A stretch of DNA of 44,534 nt from Lachnospiraceae bacterium (GTDB taxonomy: Bacteria; Bacillota; Clostridia; Lachnospirales; Lachnospiraceae). The stretch covers positions 1 to 44,534 of the forward strand of contig JAGPFR010000020.1 of the NCBI GenBank assembly GCA_018056425.1. Direction: 5' to 3'. Each line of letters begins with the position of its first letter. Positions within the stretch are counted from its first letter, which is position 1. Positions 16,678 to 25,439 of this stretch are shown one piece after another. The position numbers and the translations under genes were made by a program. The notes below the pieces were generated by a model. It did not search any database, was not told where the DNA came from, and worked only from the letters and a program-made list of their open reading frames with translations.

Positions 16678-18066
16678 ATGGAAGTCGATGTAATGAAGAA
16701 AGTTCCCGTAAGAGAGCAGGAGCCTCAGGTAAGAGCCAGGAATTTCGAAGAGGTCTGCTACGGATATACTCTTGAAGAAGCTCAGGCTGAGGCTTCAAGA
16801 TGTTTAAATTGTAAGAATGCACAGTGTATGAAAGGATGTCCCGTATCCATCGACATTCCCGGATTCATTCAGCAGATCAAAGAAGGAAATATCGAAGAGG
16901 CATACAATATCATTTCCAAGTCCTCTGCACTTCCCGCTGTATGCGGAAGAGTCTGCCCTCAGGAGACTCAGTGCGAAGGCAAGTGTATAAGAGGAATCAA
17001 GGGAGAGGCCGTATCTATCGGTAAGCTTGAGAGATTTGTTGCCGATTATGCAATGGAGCACGGACTTAAGCCCAAGAAAGAAAAAGAAGCAAACGGAATA
17101 AAGGTTGCCGTTATCGGATCGGGCCCCAGCGGACTTACCTGCGCGGGAGATCTTGCAAAGCTCGGATATGACGTTACCATCTTTGAGGCACTTCATCAGG
17201 CAGGCGGAGTTCTCGTATACGGTATCCCTGAGTTCAGACTTCCCAAGGAAAGAGTTGTTGCCAAAGAAATCGAGAATGTTAAGGCACTCGGAGTTAAGAT
17301 CGAGACCAACGTTGTCGTAGGACGTTCCGTAACCATCGACGAACTTATGGAGAAGGAAGGTTTCCGTGCAGTATTCATCGGATCCGGTGCAGGACTTCCC
17401 AGATTCATGAACATACCCGGTGAGACCCTTAACGGTGTATTCTCTGCAAACGAATATCTTACCAGAAGCAACCTTATGAAGTCCTTCCGCGAGGATTCAA
17501 CCACTCCCATCATGAAGAGCAAGAAGGTTGCCGTAGTCGGCGGCGGAAACGTTGCAATGGATGCTGCAAGAACCGCTCTCAGACTCGGAGCTGAGGTTCA
17601 TATCGTATACAGAAGAGGCGAAGAGGAACTTCCTGCAAGAGTCGAGGAAGTTCATCACGCCAAGGAAGAGGGAATCATCTTTGACCTTCTTACCAATCCC
17701 GTTGAGATCATCGGTGATGATAAGGGATGGGTCAAGGCCATCAAGTGTGTGAAGATGGAACTCGGTGAGCCCGATGAATCCGGAAGAAGAAGCCCCGTTG
17801 AAATAAAGGGTTCCGAATTCGAGATCGAGGTTGATACCGTTATCATGTCCCTCGGAACTTCACCCAATCCTCTTATCTCAATGACCACCAAGGGACTTGA
17901 TACCAATAAGAAAAAGTGTATCGTTGCCGAAGAAAACACCGGTAAGACTTCCAGAGAAGGCGTATACGCCGGCGGTGATGCCGTTACCGGAGCAGCTACC
18001 GTTATCCTTGCGATGGGTGCCGGTAAAGAGGCTGCAAAGGCAATCGATGAATTCATAAACGGATAA
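16678..18066 (+). CDS. nfnB: NADH-dependent reduced ferredoxin:NADP+ oxidoreductase, subunit B
   Basis: The large, bifurcating-FAD subunit of NfnAB, homologous to the small subunit of glutamate synthase. Of 462 residues, the N-terminus binds two [4Fe-4S] clusters. C42, C45, C50 and C54 are in CLNCKNAQCMKGC, and C89, C93, C99 and C103 in CGRVCPQETQCEGKC. An FAD motif GSGPSG follows near 147, and an NADP motif GGGNVAMDAARTALRLGAEV near 287, with YRRGEEELPAR after it. It ends GVYAGGDAVTGAATVILAMGAGKEAA. A strong AAAGGAG lies eight bases before the ATG. There is no glutamate synthase large subunit nearby and nfnA lies directly upstream, which separates this from gltD. The complex recycles NADPH for biosynthesis, including the neighbouring folate enzymes. 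Confidence 0.95.
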   Translation: MEVDVMKKVPVREQEPQVRARNFEEVCYGYTLEEAQAEASRCLNCKNAQCMKGCPVSIDIPGFIQQIKEGNIEEAYNIISKSSALPAVCGRVCPQETQCEGKCIRGIKGEAVSIGKLERFVADYAMEHGLKPKKEKEANGIKVAVIGSGPSGLTCAGDLAKLGYDVTIFEALHQAGGVLVYGIPEFRLPKERVVAKEIENVKALGVKIETNVVVGRSVTIDELMEKEGFRAVFIGSGAGLPRFMNIPGETLNGVFSANEYLTRSNLMKSFREDSTTPIMKSKKVAVVGGGNVAMDAARTALRLGAEVHIVYRRGEEELPARVEEVHHAKEEGIIFDLLTNPVEIIGDDKGWVKAIKCVKMELGEPDESGRRSPVEIKGSEFEIEVDTVIMSLGTSPNPLISMTTKGLDTNKKKCIVAEENTGKTSREGVYAGGDAVTGAATVILAMGAGKEAAKAIDEFING

Positions 18067-18083
18067 TTTTCAAGAGGAATATT

Positions 18084-18680
18084 ATGTCCGGATCTGAAAA
18101 AGAAAACAGCGAAAACTACGGATATGACGAGGAGGCGCCATTAGCGCCTCCCGTTTCCGAAGTTGCGGATACTGAAGAAGACGAAGAGTCCCGGTTCAGG
18201 GCGCCTTACGTTAAAAATAATGACAGAGCTTCCGACTACAAATCGACAGGATTACTGCTCACAATATTCGGTAGCATCGGTATTTTGTTTGTGCTGCTGA
18301 CCGTGACAGGTATCGTACCCGAATTTCTGGGTAATCCCTATCTGTCATACGGTGTGCTTTTTGCGGTGTTCGTTCTCTTTTTTGTGATGGGTATCATCTC
18401 CATCAGAAGTGCGGGCATTTTCGAAATGAAAGCAAAGTCAGATCACACTCTTGAAAAGAGAATCCTTGATTTTGTCGGTAATGAACTGAATTCTTCGGAT
18501 GTTGATAAACAGGCCGATATTTCGGATTCCGATGACCCCGAGGTTCTGTATTTTAAAAGAACCGACTGCCTTAAGAAGATCATTTCCAAGAAATTCGTTA
18601 ATATCGATCCCGATTTTCTGGATAATCTGATCGATGAAGAATTGTATGACCGGATCTTTGAAGGCAAGACCGAAGAATAA
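18084..18680 (+). CDS. Small membrane protein, unknown
   Basis: I do not recognise a family for this 198-residue protein. It has an acidic, disordered N-terminus of about 55 residues (EEDEESR), two hydrophobic helices (STGLLLTIFGSIGILFVLLT and YGVLFAVFVLFFVMGIISI, around residues 53-112) and a charged C-terminal helical domain of about 85 residues. With two helices both ends lie on the same side, probably the cytoplasm. Codons 16-24 contain an eight-base-pair GC-rich stem (18131-18138 with 18144-18151) not far after the start. It is separated from rlmH by three bases, which suggests translational coupling. Confidence 0.7.
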   Translation: MSGSEKENSENYGYDEEAPLAPPVSEVADTEEDEESRFRAPYVKNNDRASDYKSTGLLLTIFGSIGILFVLLTVTGIVPEFLGNPYLSYGVLFAVFVLFFVMGIISIRSAGIFEMKAKSDHTLEKRILDFVGNELNSSDVDKQADISDSDDPEVLYFKRTDCLKKIISKKFVNIDPDFLDNLIDEELYDRIFEGKTEE

Positions 18681-18683
18681 TCT

Positions 18684-19160
18684 ATGAATATAACCATTAT
18701 TTGTGTCGGCAAGATTAAAGAAGGCTTCTACCGTGATGCAATCGCGGAATATGCAAAGAGATTATCCGCTTATTGTACTTTTAAGATAATCGAAACCGAT
18801 GACGAACCCGATACGGGATCATCCGAATCTGCAACAGAAAACGCTAAAGAGCGCGAAGCGGAGAGGATTCTTAAAAACATCAAACCGGGAATGCATGTTA
18901 TCACGCTTGAGATAAAAGGTAAGAAGTATTCTTCCGAAAGTTTTTCGGAAATGCTGTCGGATCTGTTTGTTTCGGGAAAAAGTGACATTGCATTTGTGAT
19001 CGGCGGATCGAACGGTCTGGCAAGGGCTGTATCGGAAAGAGCTGATGCGAAGCTTTCTTTTTCCGATATGACATTCCCTCATCAGCTTATGAGAGTTATT
19101 TTATCCGAGCAGATCTACAGGGCGTTCAGGATAATGCGCGGTGAGCCTTATCATAAGTGA
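18684..19160 (+). CDS. rlmH: 23S rRNA (pseudouridine1915-N3)-methyltransferase RlmH
   Basis: RlmH, a SPOUT-fold methyltransferase, modifies pseudouridine 1915 in helix 69 of 23S rRNA on the assembled 70S ribosome. The 158 residues match the family. The N-terminus MNITIICVGKIKEGFYRDAI is typical. The S-adenosylmethionine knot is formed by FVIGGSNGL and the C-terminal block FPHQLMRVILSEQIYRAFRIM, ending in the invariant GEPYHK. It starts three bases after the preceding membrane protein and is followed 12 bases later by nth, all in the same direction. Confidence 0.96.
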   Translation: MNITIICVGKIKEGFYRDAIAEYAKRLSAYCTFKIIETDDEPDTGSSESATENAKEREAERILKNIKPGMHVITLEIKGKKYSSESFSEMLSDLFVSGKSDIAFVIGGSNGLARAVSERADAKLSFSDMTFPHQLMRVILSEQIYRAFRIMRGEPYHK

Positions 19161-19172
19161 CGGATAAGATTT

Positions 19173-19802
19173 ATGAGAAAAAAAGAACTGGCTGCCGAAG
19201 TTATCGGAAGGCTTAAAAAGGAATATCCCGATTCTGTCTGTACACTTGATGTAAACGATGCATGGCAGCTTCTTGTCAGTGTAAGACTTGCGGCTCAGTG
19301 TACTGACAAAAGAGTAAATGAAACAGTTCCTGCTCTTTTTGCCAAATATCCTTCTCCCGATAAACTTGCAAAGGCCAAGCTTTCGGATATAGAAAATATG
19401 GTTCGTCCGTGCGGACTTTTTAAGACCAAGGCACGTGATATAAAAGCGTGTATGACGGAACTGGTCGAAAGATTTGACGGTATTGTTCCCGATAATATGC
19501 AGGATCTTTTATCACTTCCGGGTGTCGGCAGAAAAAGCGCGAATCTGATCCTCGGTGATATATACGGACAGGAAAGTTACGTCTGTGATACTCATTGCAT
19601 CAGGCTTTCGGGCAGGATAGGACTCTCGGACGGAAGCAAAGATCCTTTTAAAGTTGAGATGCAGCTTCGCAAAATAGTACCTCCCGAAGAATCCGGCGGT
19701 TTATGCCACAGACTCGTCGATCACGGAAGAGCCGTATGCAAGGCACAGTCACCTCAGTGTGATACATGTTGTTTGAATGATATCTGCAGAAAGAAATTGT
19801 GA
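19173..19802 (+). CDS. nth: Endonuclease III (DNA glycosylase/AP lyase)
   Basis: Removes oxidised pyrimidines from DNA and nicks the abasic site. The 209 residues are of normal length. The helix-hairpin-helix motif LPGVGRKSANLIL carries the catalytic lysine K121, and the catalytic aspartate is D139 in CDTHCIRLSGRIGL. The C-terminal [4Fe-4S] cluster has the exact C-X6-C-X2-C-X5-C spacing with C189, C196, C199 and C205. All catalytic and cluster residues are therefore present. Oddities are the extra cysteines in the second half of the protein, including C200 next to the cluster ligand C199. It ends 25 bases before the phosphorylase start. Confidence 0.96.
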   Translation: MRKKELAAEVIGRLKKEYPDSVCTLDVNDAWQLLVSVRLAAQCTDKRVNETVPALFAKYPSPDKLAKAKLSDIENMVRPCGLFKTKARDIKACMTELVERFDGIVPDNMQDLLSLPGVGRKSANLILGDIYGQESYVCDTHCIRLSGRIGLSDGSKDPFKVEMQLRKIVPPEESGGLCHRLVDHGRAVCKAQSPQCDTCCLNDICRKKL

Positions 19803-19827
19803 TCTGTTTACGAAAGGAGTTGTCTTT

Positions 19828-21132
19828 ATGAGAATGGTAGACATTATAATCTCCAAGAGAAACGGTAATGAACTTACGGATGAGGAGATTTCTTTTTTCG
19901 TAAACGGATATACAAAAGGCGAGATTCCCGATTATCAGGTGTCCGCACTTATGATGGCTATATACTTTAATGGTATGAGTAAGAGAGAAACCCTTACTCT
20001 TACAAAGCTCATGGCTGATTCCGGGGATCTTCTCGATCTTTCCGCAATTTCCGGAATCAAGGTCGATAAGCATTCAACAGGAGGTGTGGGAGATAAAACA
20101 TCACTGGCACTTACTCCGATAGTTTCTGCATGCGGTGTTCCAATCGCCAAAATGAGCGGAAGAGGGCTCGGTCATACCGGAGGAACCATTGATAAGCTTG
20201 AAAGCTTTGACGGGTTCAATGTATCGATCTCGACCGATGAGTTTATCAATAACGTCAATACTAACGGCATATCCATAATGGGTCAGACTGCCGATCTTGC
20301 CCCCGCGGACAAGAAACTCTATGCTCTCCGTGATGTTACCGGAACCGTTGATAATATGTCACTTATCGCAAGTTCCATTATGAGTAAGAAGCTTGCCGCA
20401 GGTGCCGATGCGATCGTTCTTGATGTTAAAACCGGAAGCGGTGCTTTTATGAAGACGCTTGAAGATTCCACCGCACTCGCATCAGCAATGGTAGAGATAG
20501 GTAACGGAGCAGGGAGGAAAACCGTCGCGGTTATCAGTGACATGGATCAGCCTCTCGGACTTACCGTCGGAAATGCGATCGAAGTCAGAGAAGCAATAGA
20601 TACTCTTAACGGACACGGTCCGGAAGATTTCACGGAGCTTGTATATACACTTGCCACCTATATGATCATGCTCGGAGGAAAAGCTTCTTCCGAAGAAGAA
20701 GCACGTTCCATGATCAAGGATGCCGTATCAAGCGGCAGAGCACTTGATAAGCTGGCAGCTTTTATAGGAAGCCAGGGAGGAAATACCGAGCAGGTTTACC
20801 ATCCGGAACTTCTCAGGGTATCCGATAAATCAGTTACCGTTAAGGCAGAAGATGACGGATTTGTAGATCATATCATCTGTGACAGGGTAGGTGTAGCCTG
20901 CATGATGCTCGGAGGCGGAAGGGCATCCAAGGAAGATGAGATAGATCTGAGCGTCGGAATAAAGCTTATCAAAAAGGTCGGTGACGAAGTTAAAAAAGGC
21001 GATGACCTTGCTGTTGTTTATTACAGCCGCAAAGAGGGTCTCGAAGAAGCACTGGACAAACTTAAGAGCTCATATAAAATAGCGGCTGTAAAACCCGAAA
21101 AACAGCCTCTTATCAAGAACATCATTAAGTGA
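19828..21132 (+). CDS. pdp: Pyrimidine-nucleoside phosphorylase
   Basis: Phosphorolysis of uridine, deoxyuridine or thymidine to base and (deoxy)ribose 1-phosphate. From the ATG at 19828, with AAAGGAG eight bases upstream, the protein has 434 residues, exactly the family length. The open frame extends further into the end of nth, but that part is not family-like. The family signature is MSGRGLGHTGGTIDKLES, and the phosphate-binding region is KHSTGGVGDKTSLAL. LDVKTGSGAFMK and GLTVGNAIEVREA follow. The C-terminal domain closes with GDEVKKGDDLAVVY. Firmicute enzymes of this length usually accept both uridine and thymidine; specificity for thymidine only (deoA) cannot be excluded. Confidence 0.95.
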   Translation: MRMVDIIISKRNGNELTDEEISFFVNGYTKGEIPDYQVSALMMAIYFNGMSKRETLTLTKLMADSGDLLDLSAISGIKVDKHSTGGVGDKTSLALTPIVSACGVPIAKMSGRGLGHTGGTIDKLESFDGFNVSISTDEFINNVNTNGISIMGQTADLAPADKKLYALRDVTGTVDNMSLIASSIMSKKLAAGADAIVLDVKTGSGAFMKTLEDSTALASAMVEIGNGAGRKTVAVISDMDQPLGLTVGNAIEVREAIDTLNGHGPEDFTELVYTLATYMIMLGGKASSEEEARSMIKDAVSSGRALDKLAAFIGSQGGNTEQVYHPELLRVSDKSVTVKAEDDGFVDHIICDRVGVACMMLGGGRASKEDEIDLSVGIKLIKKVGDEVKKGDDLAVVYYSRKEGLEEALDKLKSSYKIAAVKPEKQPLIKNIIK

Positions 21133-21154
21133 TCGAAGAAGGAACTTACGTTTA

Positions 21155-22138
21155 ATGGATGAATTTTCGCTTAAAGCAGAACTGTCAAGCGATGAAATGA
21201 GAAACATATTCGGCATGAGGGATGCATACATCAAGAAAGTTGAATCATCTCTTAATGTCAGGGTTGTTTCGAGAAACGGCTTTTTATATGTCTACGGAAG
21301 TGAGGAAAACGCCTCCAAGGCGATGTCGGTGATAATGGATCTTAAAGACTATTCCGAAAAAGGAAATGAGATCGAGGAACAGAGTGTAAACTATGCGATC
21401 GACATGATGGAAGATTCGCATGAGGGTGCACTCGGGGAGGCAACAGCGGATGTCATCTGTCATACCGCTCAGGGAAAGCCCGTTAAGCCCAAGACCCTCG
21501 GTCAGAAATCGTATGTAAAAAGCATCTCCGATAAAATGATCACTTTCGGTATCGGACCTGCAGGTACGGGTAAAACGTATCTTGCCATGGCAATGGCTAT
21601 CACTGCTTTTAAAAATGAGGAAGTGGGAAGGATCATTCTTACCCGTCCCGCAATCGAAGCAGGTGAAAAACTCGGTTTCTTACCCGGCGATCTTCAGAGC
21701 AAGGTTGACCCGTATCTTCGCCCTTTGTATGATGCACTTTTCCAGATCATGGGTCCCGAGAAATTTGCACTCAACATGGAAAAAGGGCTTATAGAAGTAG
21801 CACCTCTTGCTTATATGAGAGGACGTACTCTCGATAATGCATTTATCATTCTTGATGAAGCACAGAACACAACGCCTGCCCAGATGAAGATGTTCCTTAC
21901 AAGAATCGGTTTCGGATCCAAGGTGGTCGTTACCGGTGATGCAACCCAGAAGGACCTTGCCCCCGGAACGGTATCGGGGCTTGATGTTGCACTTAAAGTT
22001 CTCGGATCGATGGATGAGATCGGATTCTGCATGCTGACCAGCAAGGACGTTGTAAGACATCCTCTTGTTCAGAAGATAGTCAAGAGATATGAAGATTACG
22101 AAAACAAACACAGATCCGGTGATAAAAAACACAGATAA
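21155..22138 (+). CDS. phoH: PhoH family ATPase
   Basis: A cytosolic P-loop NTPase of 327 residues, the normal length for the PhoH/YbeZ group. A small N-terminal KH-like region precedes the ATPase domain. Walker A is GPAGTGKT at 134-141, with TRPAIEAGEKLGFLPGDLQSKVDPYLRPLYDAL after it. Walker B is FIILDEAQNTTPAQMK, and KVVVTGDATQKDL is also conserved. The gene stands in the widely conserved phoH-pgpH-ybeY order, although the pgpH position here is filled by a degenerate homologue. PhoH/YbeZ proteins interact with YbeY in rRNA processing in several bacteria, which the location supports. Confidence 0.95.
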   Translation: MDEFSLKAELSSDEMRNIFGMRDAYIKKVESSLNVRVVSRNGFLYVYGSEENASKAMSVIMDLKDYSEKGNEIEEQSVNYAIDMMEDSHEGALGEATADVICHTAQGKPVKPKTLGQKSYVKSISDKMITFGIGPAGTGKTYLAMAMAITAFKNEEVGRIILTRPAIEAGEKLGFLPGDLQSKVDPYLRPLYDALFQIMGPEKFALNMEKGLIEVAPLAYMRGRTLDNAFIILDEAQNTTPAQMKMFLTRIGFGSKVVVTGDATQKDLAPGTVSGLDVALKVLGSMDEIGFCMLTSKDVVRHPLVQKIVKRYEDYENKHRSGDKKHR

Positions 22139-22155
22139 AAGGATAACTGCAGTTG

Positions 22156-23352
22156 ATGACCGAAAAGGTAAAATCAGGAAGTAAGATCCCCGGGATCATC
22201 TTTACGATCATATATGCAATGCTTCTTACGGGCGTCGGTTATGTCGGTGGTAAGGATACCGCCGAGCTGATTCAGTATGGTGTTTTCAGCATTATTCTCG
22301 GCGGTCTTGTATCTCTTTGCATCAGGAAATATTTTCCCGTATCCGTTACCGATCGTGAGATATCCGATAAGGGAGAATCAAGGTTCTGGATAATCGTTTA
22401 CATCTGCATGCTTTTATCCGTTCTGTTTTCATATTTCCCGAATACGATGTGGGTCTTTGTTCCTGTCTTCGTTATCTTATCGCTTTTTTCATCGCCTCTT
22501 GTAGGTATCACCATAGCATCCGTGCTTCTGGCCGGAACAGCGATAATATCGGGATGCGGAGCACTTGTCTTTTTTCTGTATTTTGTCAGCGGAGTTTTTT
22601 CGGTAATGGTTTATCTGCCTCTTACAGAGGAGATGAAATTTGCAATGCCCGCATTCTTATCCTCGATATGTCTCATCGTATGTGAGATGTGCGGTATTAT
22701 CCTTACGCTGAATTCCGCATTCGACATCCAGCTCCTGATACTTCCCTGTGCAAACTGTCTTATCGGACTTATGGTTATATATTCCGCATTCAGGGGATAT
22801 TCATCTCTTGTAATGTTCAAATACTACGATCTGTATCAGACTCTTTGCGATACCGAGAATGAAAAACTTCTTGAGCTTAAGAGCGAATCTCCCAGGGAGT
22901 ACATGCTCAGCATACATACCGCCTATTTTTGTGACAGAGTCTCGACTTCACTCGGACTTGATGCGGACATCGTAAAGTGTGCGGGGTATTATCATGAACT
23001 TACTCCCGCTAACATTGATGACAGGGAAGACTTCTATGACGAAATGGGATTCACGGAAGGACTTAGATATATTCTTGATGAATATAAAGAATACATTTCA
23101 AATCCCGGAATCTCTCTTATCAGAAAAGAAGCCGCTGTGCTTGTCTGTTCCAGAACCGTTGTAATGACCGTAATGGCTCTTTTTGAAAAGGATAAAAACG
23201 CCGACATCGATACCGGCAAACTTATCGATGCAGTTTTTGACAGATTTGTTTCCAGAGGAACTTTCAGCGATTGTGAGATCACTTTTTCGGATATCTCCAA
23301 GATGAAGAAAATATTCAAAGAAGAAAAACTATATTACGATTTTCTGAAATAA
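22156..23352 (+). CDS. Degenerate PgpH/YqfF-like 7TM-HD protein lacking catalytic residues
   Basis: A 398-residue membrane protein at the place where pgpH, a cyclic di-AMP phosphodiesterase, normally sits between phoH and ybeY. About seven helices (residues 10-230) are followed by a domain of about 165 residues aligning with the PgpH HD domain: PREYMLSIHTAYFCDRVSTS against the family GTYHHSxxVxNLAE, and CAGYYHELTP against GAYYHDIGK. The first metal-binding His pair is ML, the HD motif is H280-E281, the following GK is absent, and the later LADSVEA segment reads LVCSRTV. The large extracellular 7TMR-HDED part is missing, so length is about half of PgpH. It is intact as a reading frame, so probably not decay but a pseudoenzyme. 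ATG 22156 was preferred to TTG 22153. Confidence 0.7.
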   Translation: MTEKVKSGSKIPGIIFTIIYAMLLTGVGYVGGKDTAELIQYGVFSIILGGLVSLCIRKYFPVSVTDREISDKGESRFWIIVYICMLLSVLFSYFPNTMWVFVPVFVILSLFSSPLVGITIASVLLAGTAIISGCGALVFFLYFVSGVFSVMVYLPLTEEMKFAMPAFLSSICLIVCEMCGIILTLNSAFDIQLLILPCANCLIGLMVIYSAFRGYSSLVMFKYYDLYQTLCDTENEKLLELKSESPREYMLSIHTAYFCDRVSTSLGLDADIVKCAGYYHELTPANIDDREDFYDEMGFTEGLRYILDEYKEYISNPGISLIRKEAAVLVCSRTVVMTVMALFEKDKNADIDTGKLIDAVFDRFVSRGTFSDCEITFSDISKMKKIFKEEKLYYDFLK

Positions 23353-23356
23353 GCAT

Positions 23357-23863
23357 ATGAATATATATATTGAAAAAGAAACCGATACCGATTTTGCATT
23401 TGATGAAAATGCGCTCATTAAAACTGTTGCAGAGCGTGCATTTTCGTCCGAAGGCGCACCGGTAGGTAAAGCCTGCGTTAACGTACTCATAACGGATAAT
23501 GAGGGAATAAGGCAGCTTAACAGAGATTACAGAGGTATAGATTCGCCTACCGATGTTCTTTCTTTTCCAAATCTTGATTTTGACAGGCCTTCCGAATTTG
23601 ATATTCCTGCCGACAGGAAGGCTGATTATACCGACCCCGAAACAGGGGAACTTATCCTGGGAGATATCATTCTTAATGTTGACAGGATTTTTTCTCAGGC
23701 GGAGGAATACGGTCACAGCATCAAACGTGAGACGGCTTTTCTGGTAGCACACAGCTGTCTTCACCTTTGCGGTTATGATCATATGACGGGGCCCGAAGAG
23801 GAAGAGATGATCTCCAAGCAGGAAGGGATTCTTAATTCACTTGGCATTACGAGAGGTGACTGA
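23357..23863 (+). CDS. ybeY: Endoribonuclease YbeY (rRNA maturation)
   Basis: A zinc-dependent single-strand endoribonuclease required for 16S rRNA 3'-end maturation and ribosome quality control. The 168 residues fit the family. The metal site H-X3-H-X5-H is H132, H136 and H142 in AHSCLHLCGYDHMT. The family usually has HGxLHLxGYDH, so a serine replaces the first glycine. NREYRGIDSPTDVLSFPN is represented by NRDYRGIDSPTDVLSFPN, and LGDIILNVDRI is present. Its stop overlaps the next start (TGATG), and it begins four bases after the PgpH-like gene. Confidence 0.96.
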   Translation: MNIYIEKETDTDFAFDENALIKTVAERAFSSEGAPVGKACVNVLITDNEGIRQLNRDYRGIDSPTDVLSFPNLDFDRPSEFDIPADRKADYTDPETGELILGDIILNVDRIFSQAEEYGHSIKRETAFLVAHSCLHLCGYDHMTGPEEEEMISKQEGILNSLGITRGD

Positions 23864-25437
23864 TGAAAAATTACGTATATAAGAAAAAGACAGGATATAT
23901 TTGCCTTCTTATAACCATAATTTCCTTATTCCTGTACAGAATGTATCTGAATGAAACCGGAATGGGATATGCCGCACTTGCATATCTTATCTGTATGACC
24001 GTTTGGATGATCTTCGGACAGGGCTTTTCGGATGTTACCGCAAGAATGGTTAGAGTAAGACTTTCCAAAGGACAAAAGAGAAGCGCTCTTGATGTTCTTT
24101 CGATTTCTTTTGCATGTCATTTTATTTCCGGACTTATCGGTATGGCGCTTTGCGTCTTCCTGAATTTCTGGCTTATGTCCGATGTGTTTCATCTTCCCAA
24201 GGGCAGATTTCTGGGATTATATCTGTGTGCATTTTTCTTTTTCAGAATGATGAATGAGTATCTGACAGGATATGCATCCGTTTCTTCCGGAGACAGAGCT
24301 ATCTGCATATCTCTTGTTTCAAGAGAGCTTTTCAGGATAGTGTTCGGATTCCTGTTCATGAAGATGATGTATGACAAGGGCAGCATTAATGCATCTCTTT
24401 TGATGGATGATGATATCAGATATATCTATGCTTCTGCGGGATTATTCCTCGGATTTTGTATTGCGGAAGTTTTTGTTTTTGTATTCCTTTTTATTGTTCG
24501 CCTCGGACTCAGGATAAAGAGCAGTGACGAAAGAGAAGGTTTCGGCGGAAGGGATAATCTCGGGATCGTTATTATCAATCTTGTCAAGAGAAGAGTCGGA
24601 GATGCCGTTCTCGGTCTTTCTGTTTGCCTGTTTCTTCTTGTATGGGCTGCGCAGTCGGGGGATGTAAACGGTATCGGTCTTTCTGTTTATATGCTTCTTT
24701 CACCTTTTGCTTTTTCGCTTATCTTTGCTCTTTATGCGGGAGCGCTTTCTTCCGCAAACTGGATGCAGAGCGTACGTAAGAATGAAAAGGGAAATGCGAG
24801 GGCATATTTTGATTTCGGCATGCATATAGTCTGCATTGTTTCAGTCTTTATGACCGCGTTTTTCGCATCCGTATCAAAGCCTGTTGCGAAGGTCCTTGCT
24901 ACCGGTACGGAAGTCAGTCTTATTACCGAATTCATATTGATAATCGCAGCATCGATAATGCTTTCTATGGCAATGTTCTGCGATTCGCTCTGCGGTGGAA
25001 GAGATGACCGTATTCCCAGGATCATCGCCCATGTTGCATCGGGATTTGCGGGTATTCTGACAGTAAGATTATCAACAGGAAACGGTCACAATATGTTTAA
25101 GGGACTGATGATATCGGTTCTTGTTTATTCCCTTATCGAGCTGATAACCTGGTGCATAATTTCGTATATGCGAATGAGCATGGTGTTTGACCCTCTCAGA
25201 AACATACTTATTCCCGTGGTATCAGGCGCTGTATGTGCGATCTTCCTTGTTATCATCACCAATGCCGCAGCGGCTCATCTCGGTAATCTTTTCACTGTTG
25301 TTATATGCATTCCGATCGGACTTATCATATATCACTCCGTGCTCCTTCTTCTCAGGAATTATTCCGATGCGGAGCTTAAGCTCATGCCTTTCGGAGGAGT
25401 ACTCTACAGTCTCGGCCAGATATTGAAGGTGATCTGA
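23863..25437 (+). CDS. Polytopic membrane protein, probable MOP-superfamily (SpoVB/MurJ-like) flippase
   Basis: A 524-residue protein with about fourteen hydrophobic helices and short loops, the size and layout of SpoVB/MurJ-type flippases that move lipid-linked oligosaccharides. The N-terminus (LNETGMGYAALAYLICMTVW) and the C-terminal end NYSDAELKLMPFGGVLYSLGQIL resemble the SpoVB-type tail. Similarity is otherwise low, so this rests on topology and the tail. The first start codon shares its A with the ybeY stop (TGATG), showing tight coupling. A substrate cannot be inferred. A transporter of another multi-helix class is the alternative. Confidence 0.6.
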   Translation: MKNYVYKKKTGYICLLITIISLFLYRMYLNETGMGYAALAYLICMTVWMIFGQGFSDVTARMVRVRLSKGQKRSALDVLSISFACHFISGLIGMALCVFLNFWLMSDVFHLPKGRFLGLYLCAFFFFRMMNEYLTGYASVSSGDRAICISLVSRELFRIVFGFLFMKMMYDKGSINASLLMDDDIRYIYASAGLFLGFCIAEVFVFVFLFIVRLGLRIKSSDEREGFGGRDNLGIVIINLVKRRVGDAVLGLSVCLFLLVWAAQSGDVNGIGLSVYMLLSPFAFSLIFALYAGALSSANWMQSVRKNEKGNARAYFDFGMHIVCIVSVFMTAFFASVSKPVAKVLATGTEVSLITEFILIIAASIMLSMAMFCDSLCGGRDDRIPRIIAHVASGFAGILTVRLSTGNGHNMFKGLMISVLVYSLIELITWCIISYMRMSMVFDPLRNILIPVVSGAVCAIFLVIITNAAAAHLGNLFTVVICIPIGLIIYHSVLLLLRNYSDAELKLMPFGGVLYSLGQILKVI

Positions 25438-25439
25438 TA

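Noticed and set aside
16678-18066. Glutamate synthase small subunit (gltD) as identity of the large Nfn subunit
   Set aside because: No large glutamate synthase subunit is nearby and the nfnA-type partner with its [2Fe-2S] ligands lies immediately upstream.
18131-18151. GC-rich stem as a transcription terminator
   Set aside because: No T tract follows it and it lies within a coding region upstream of coupled genes. Kept only as a low-interest observation.
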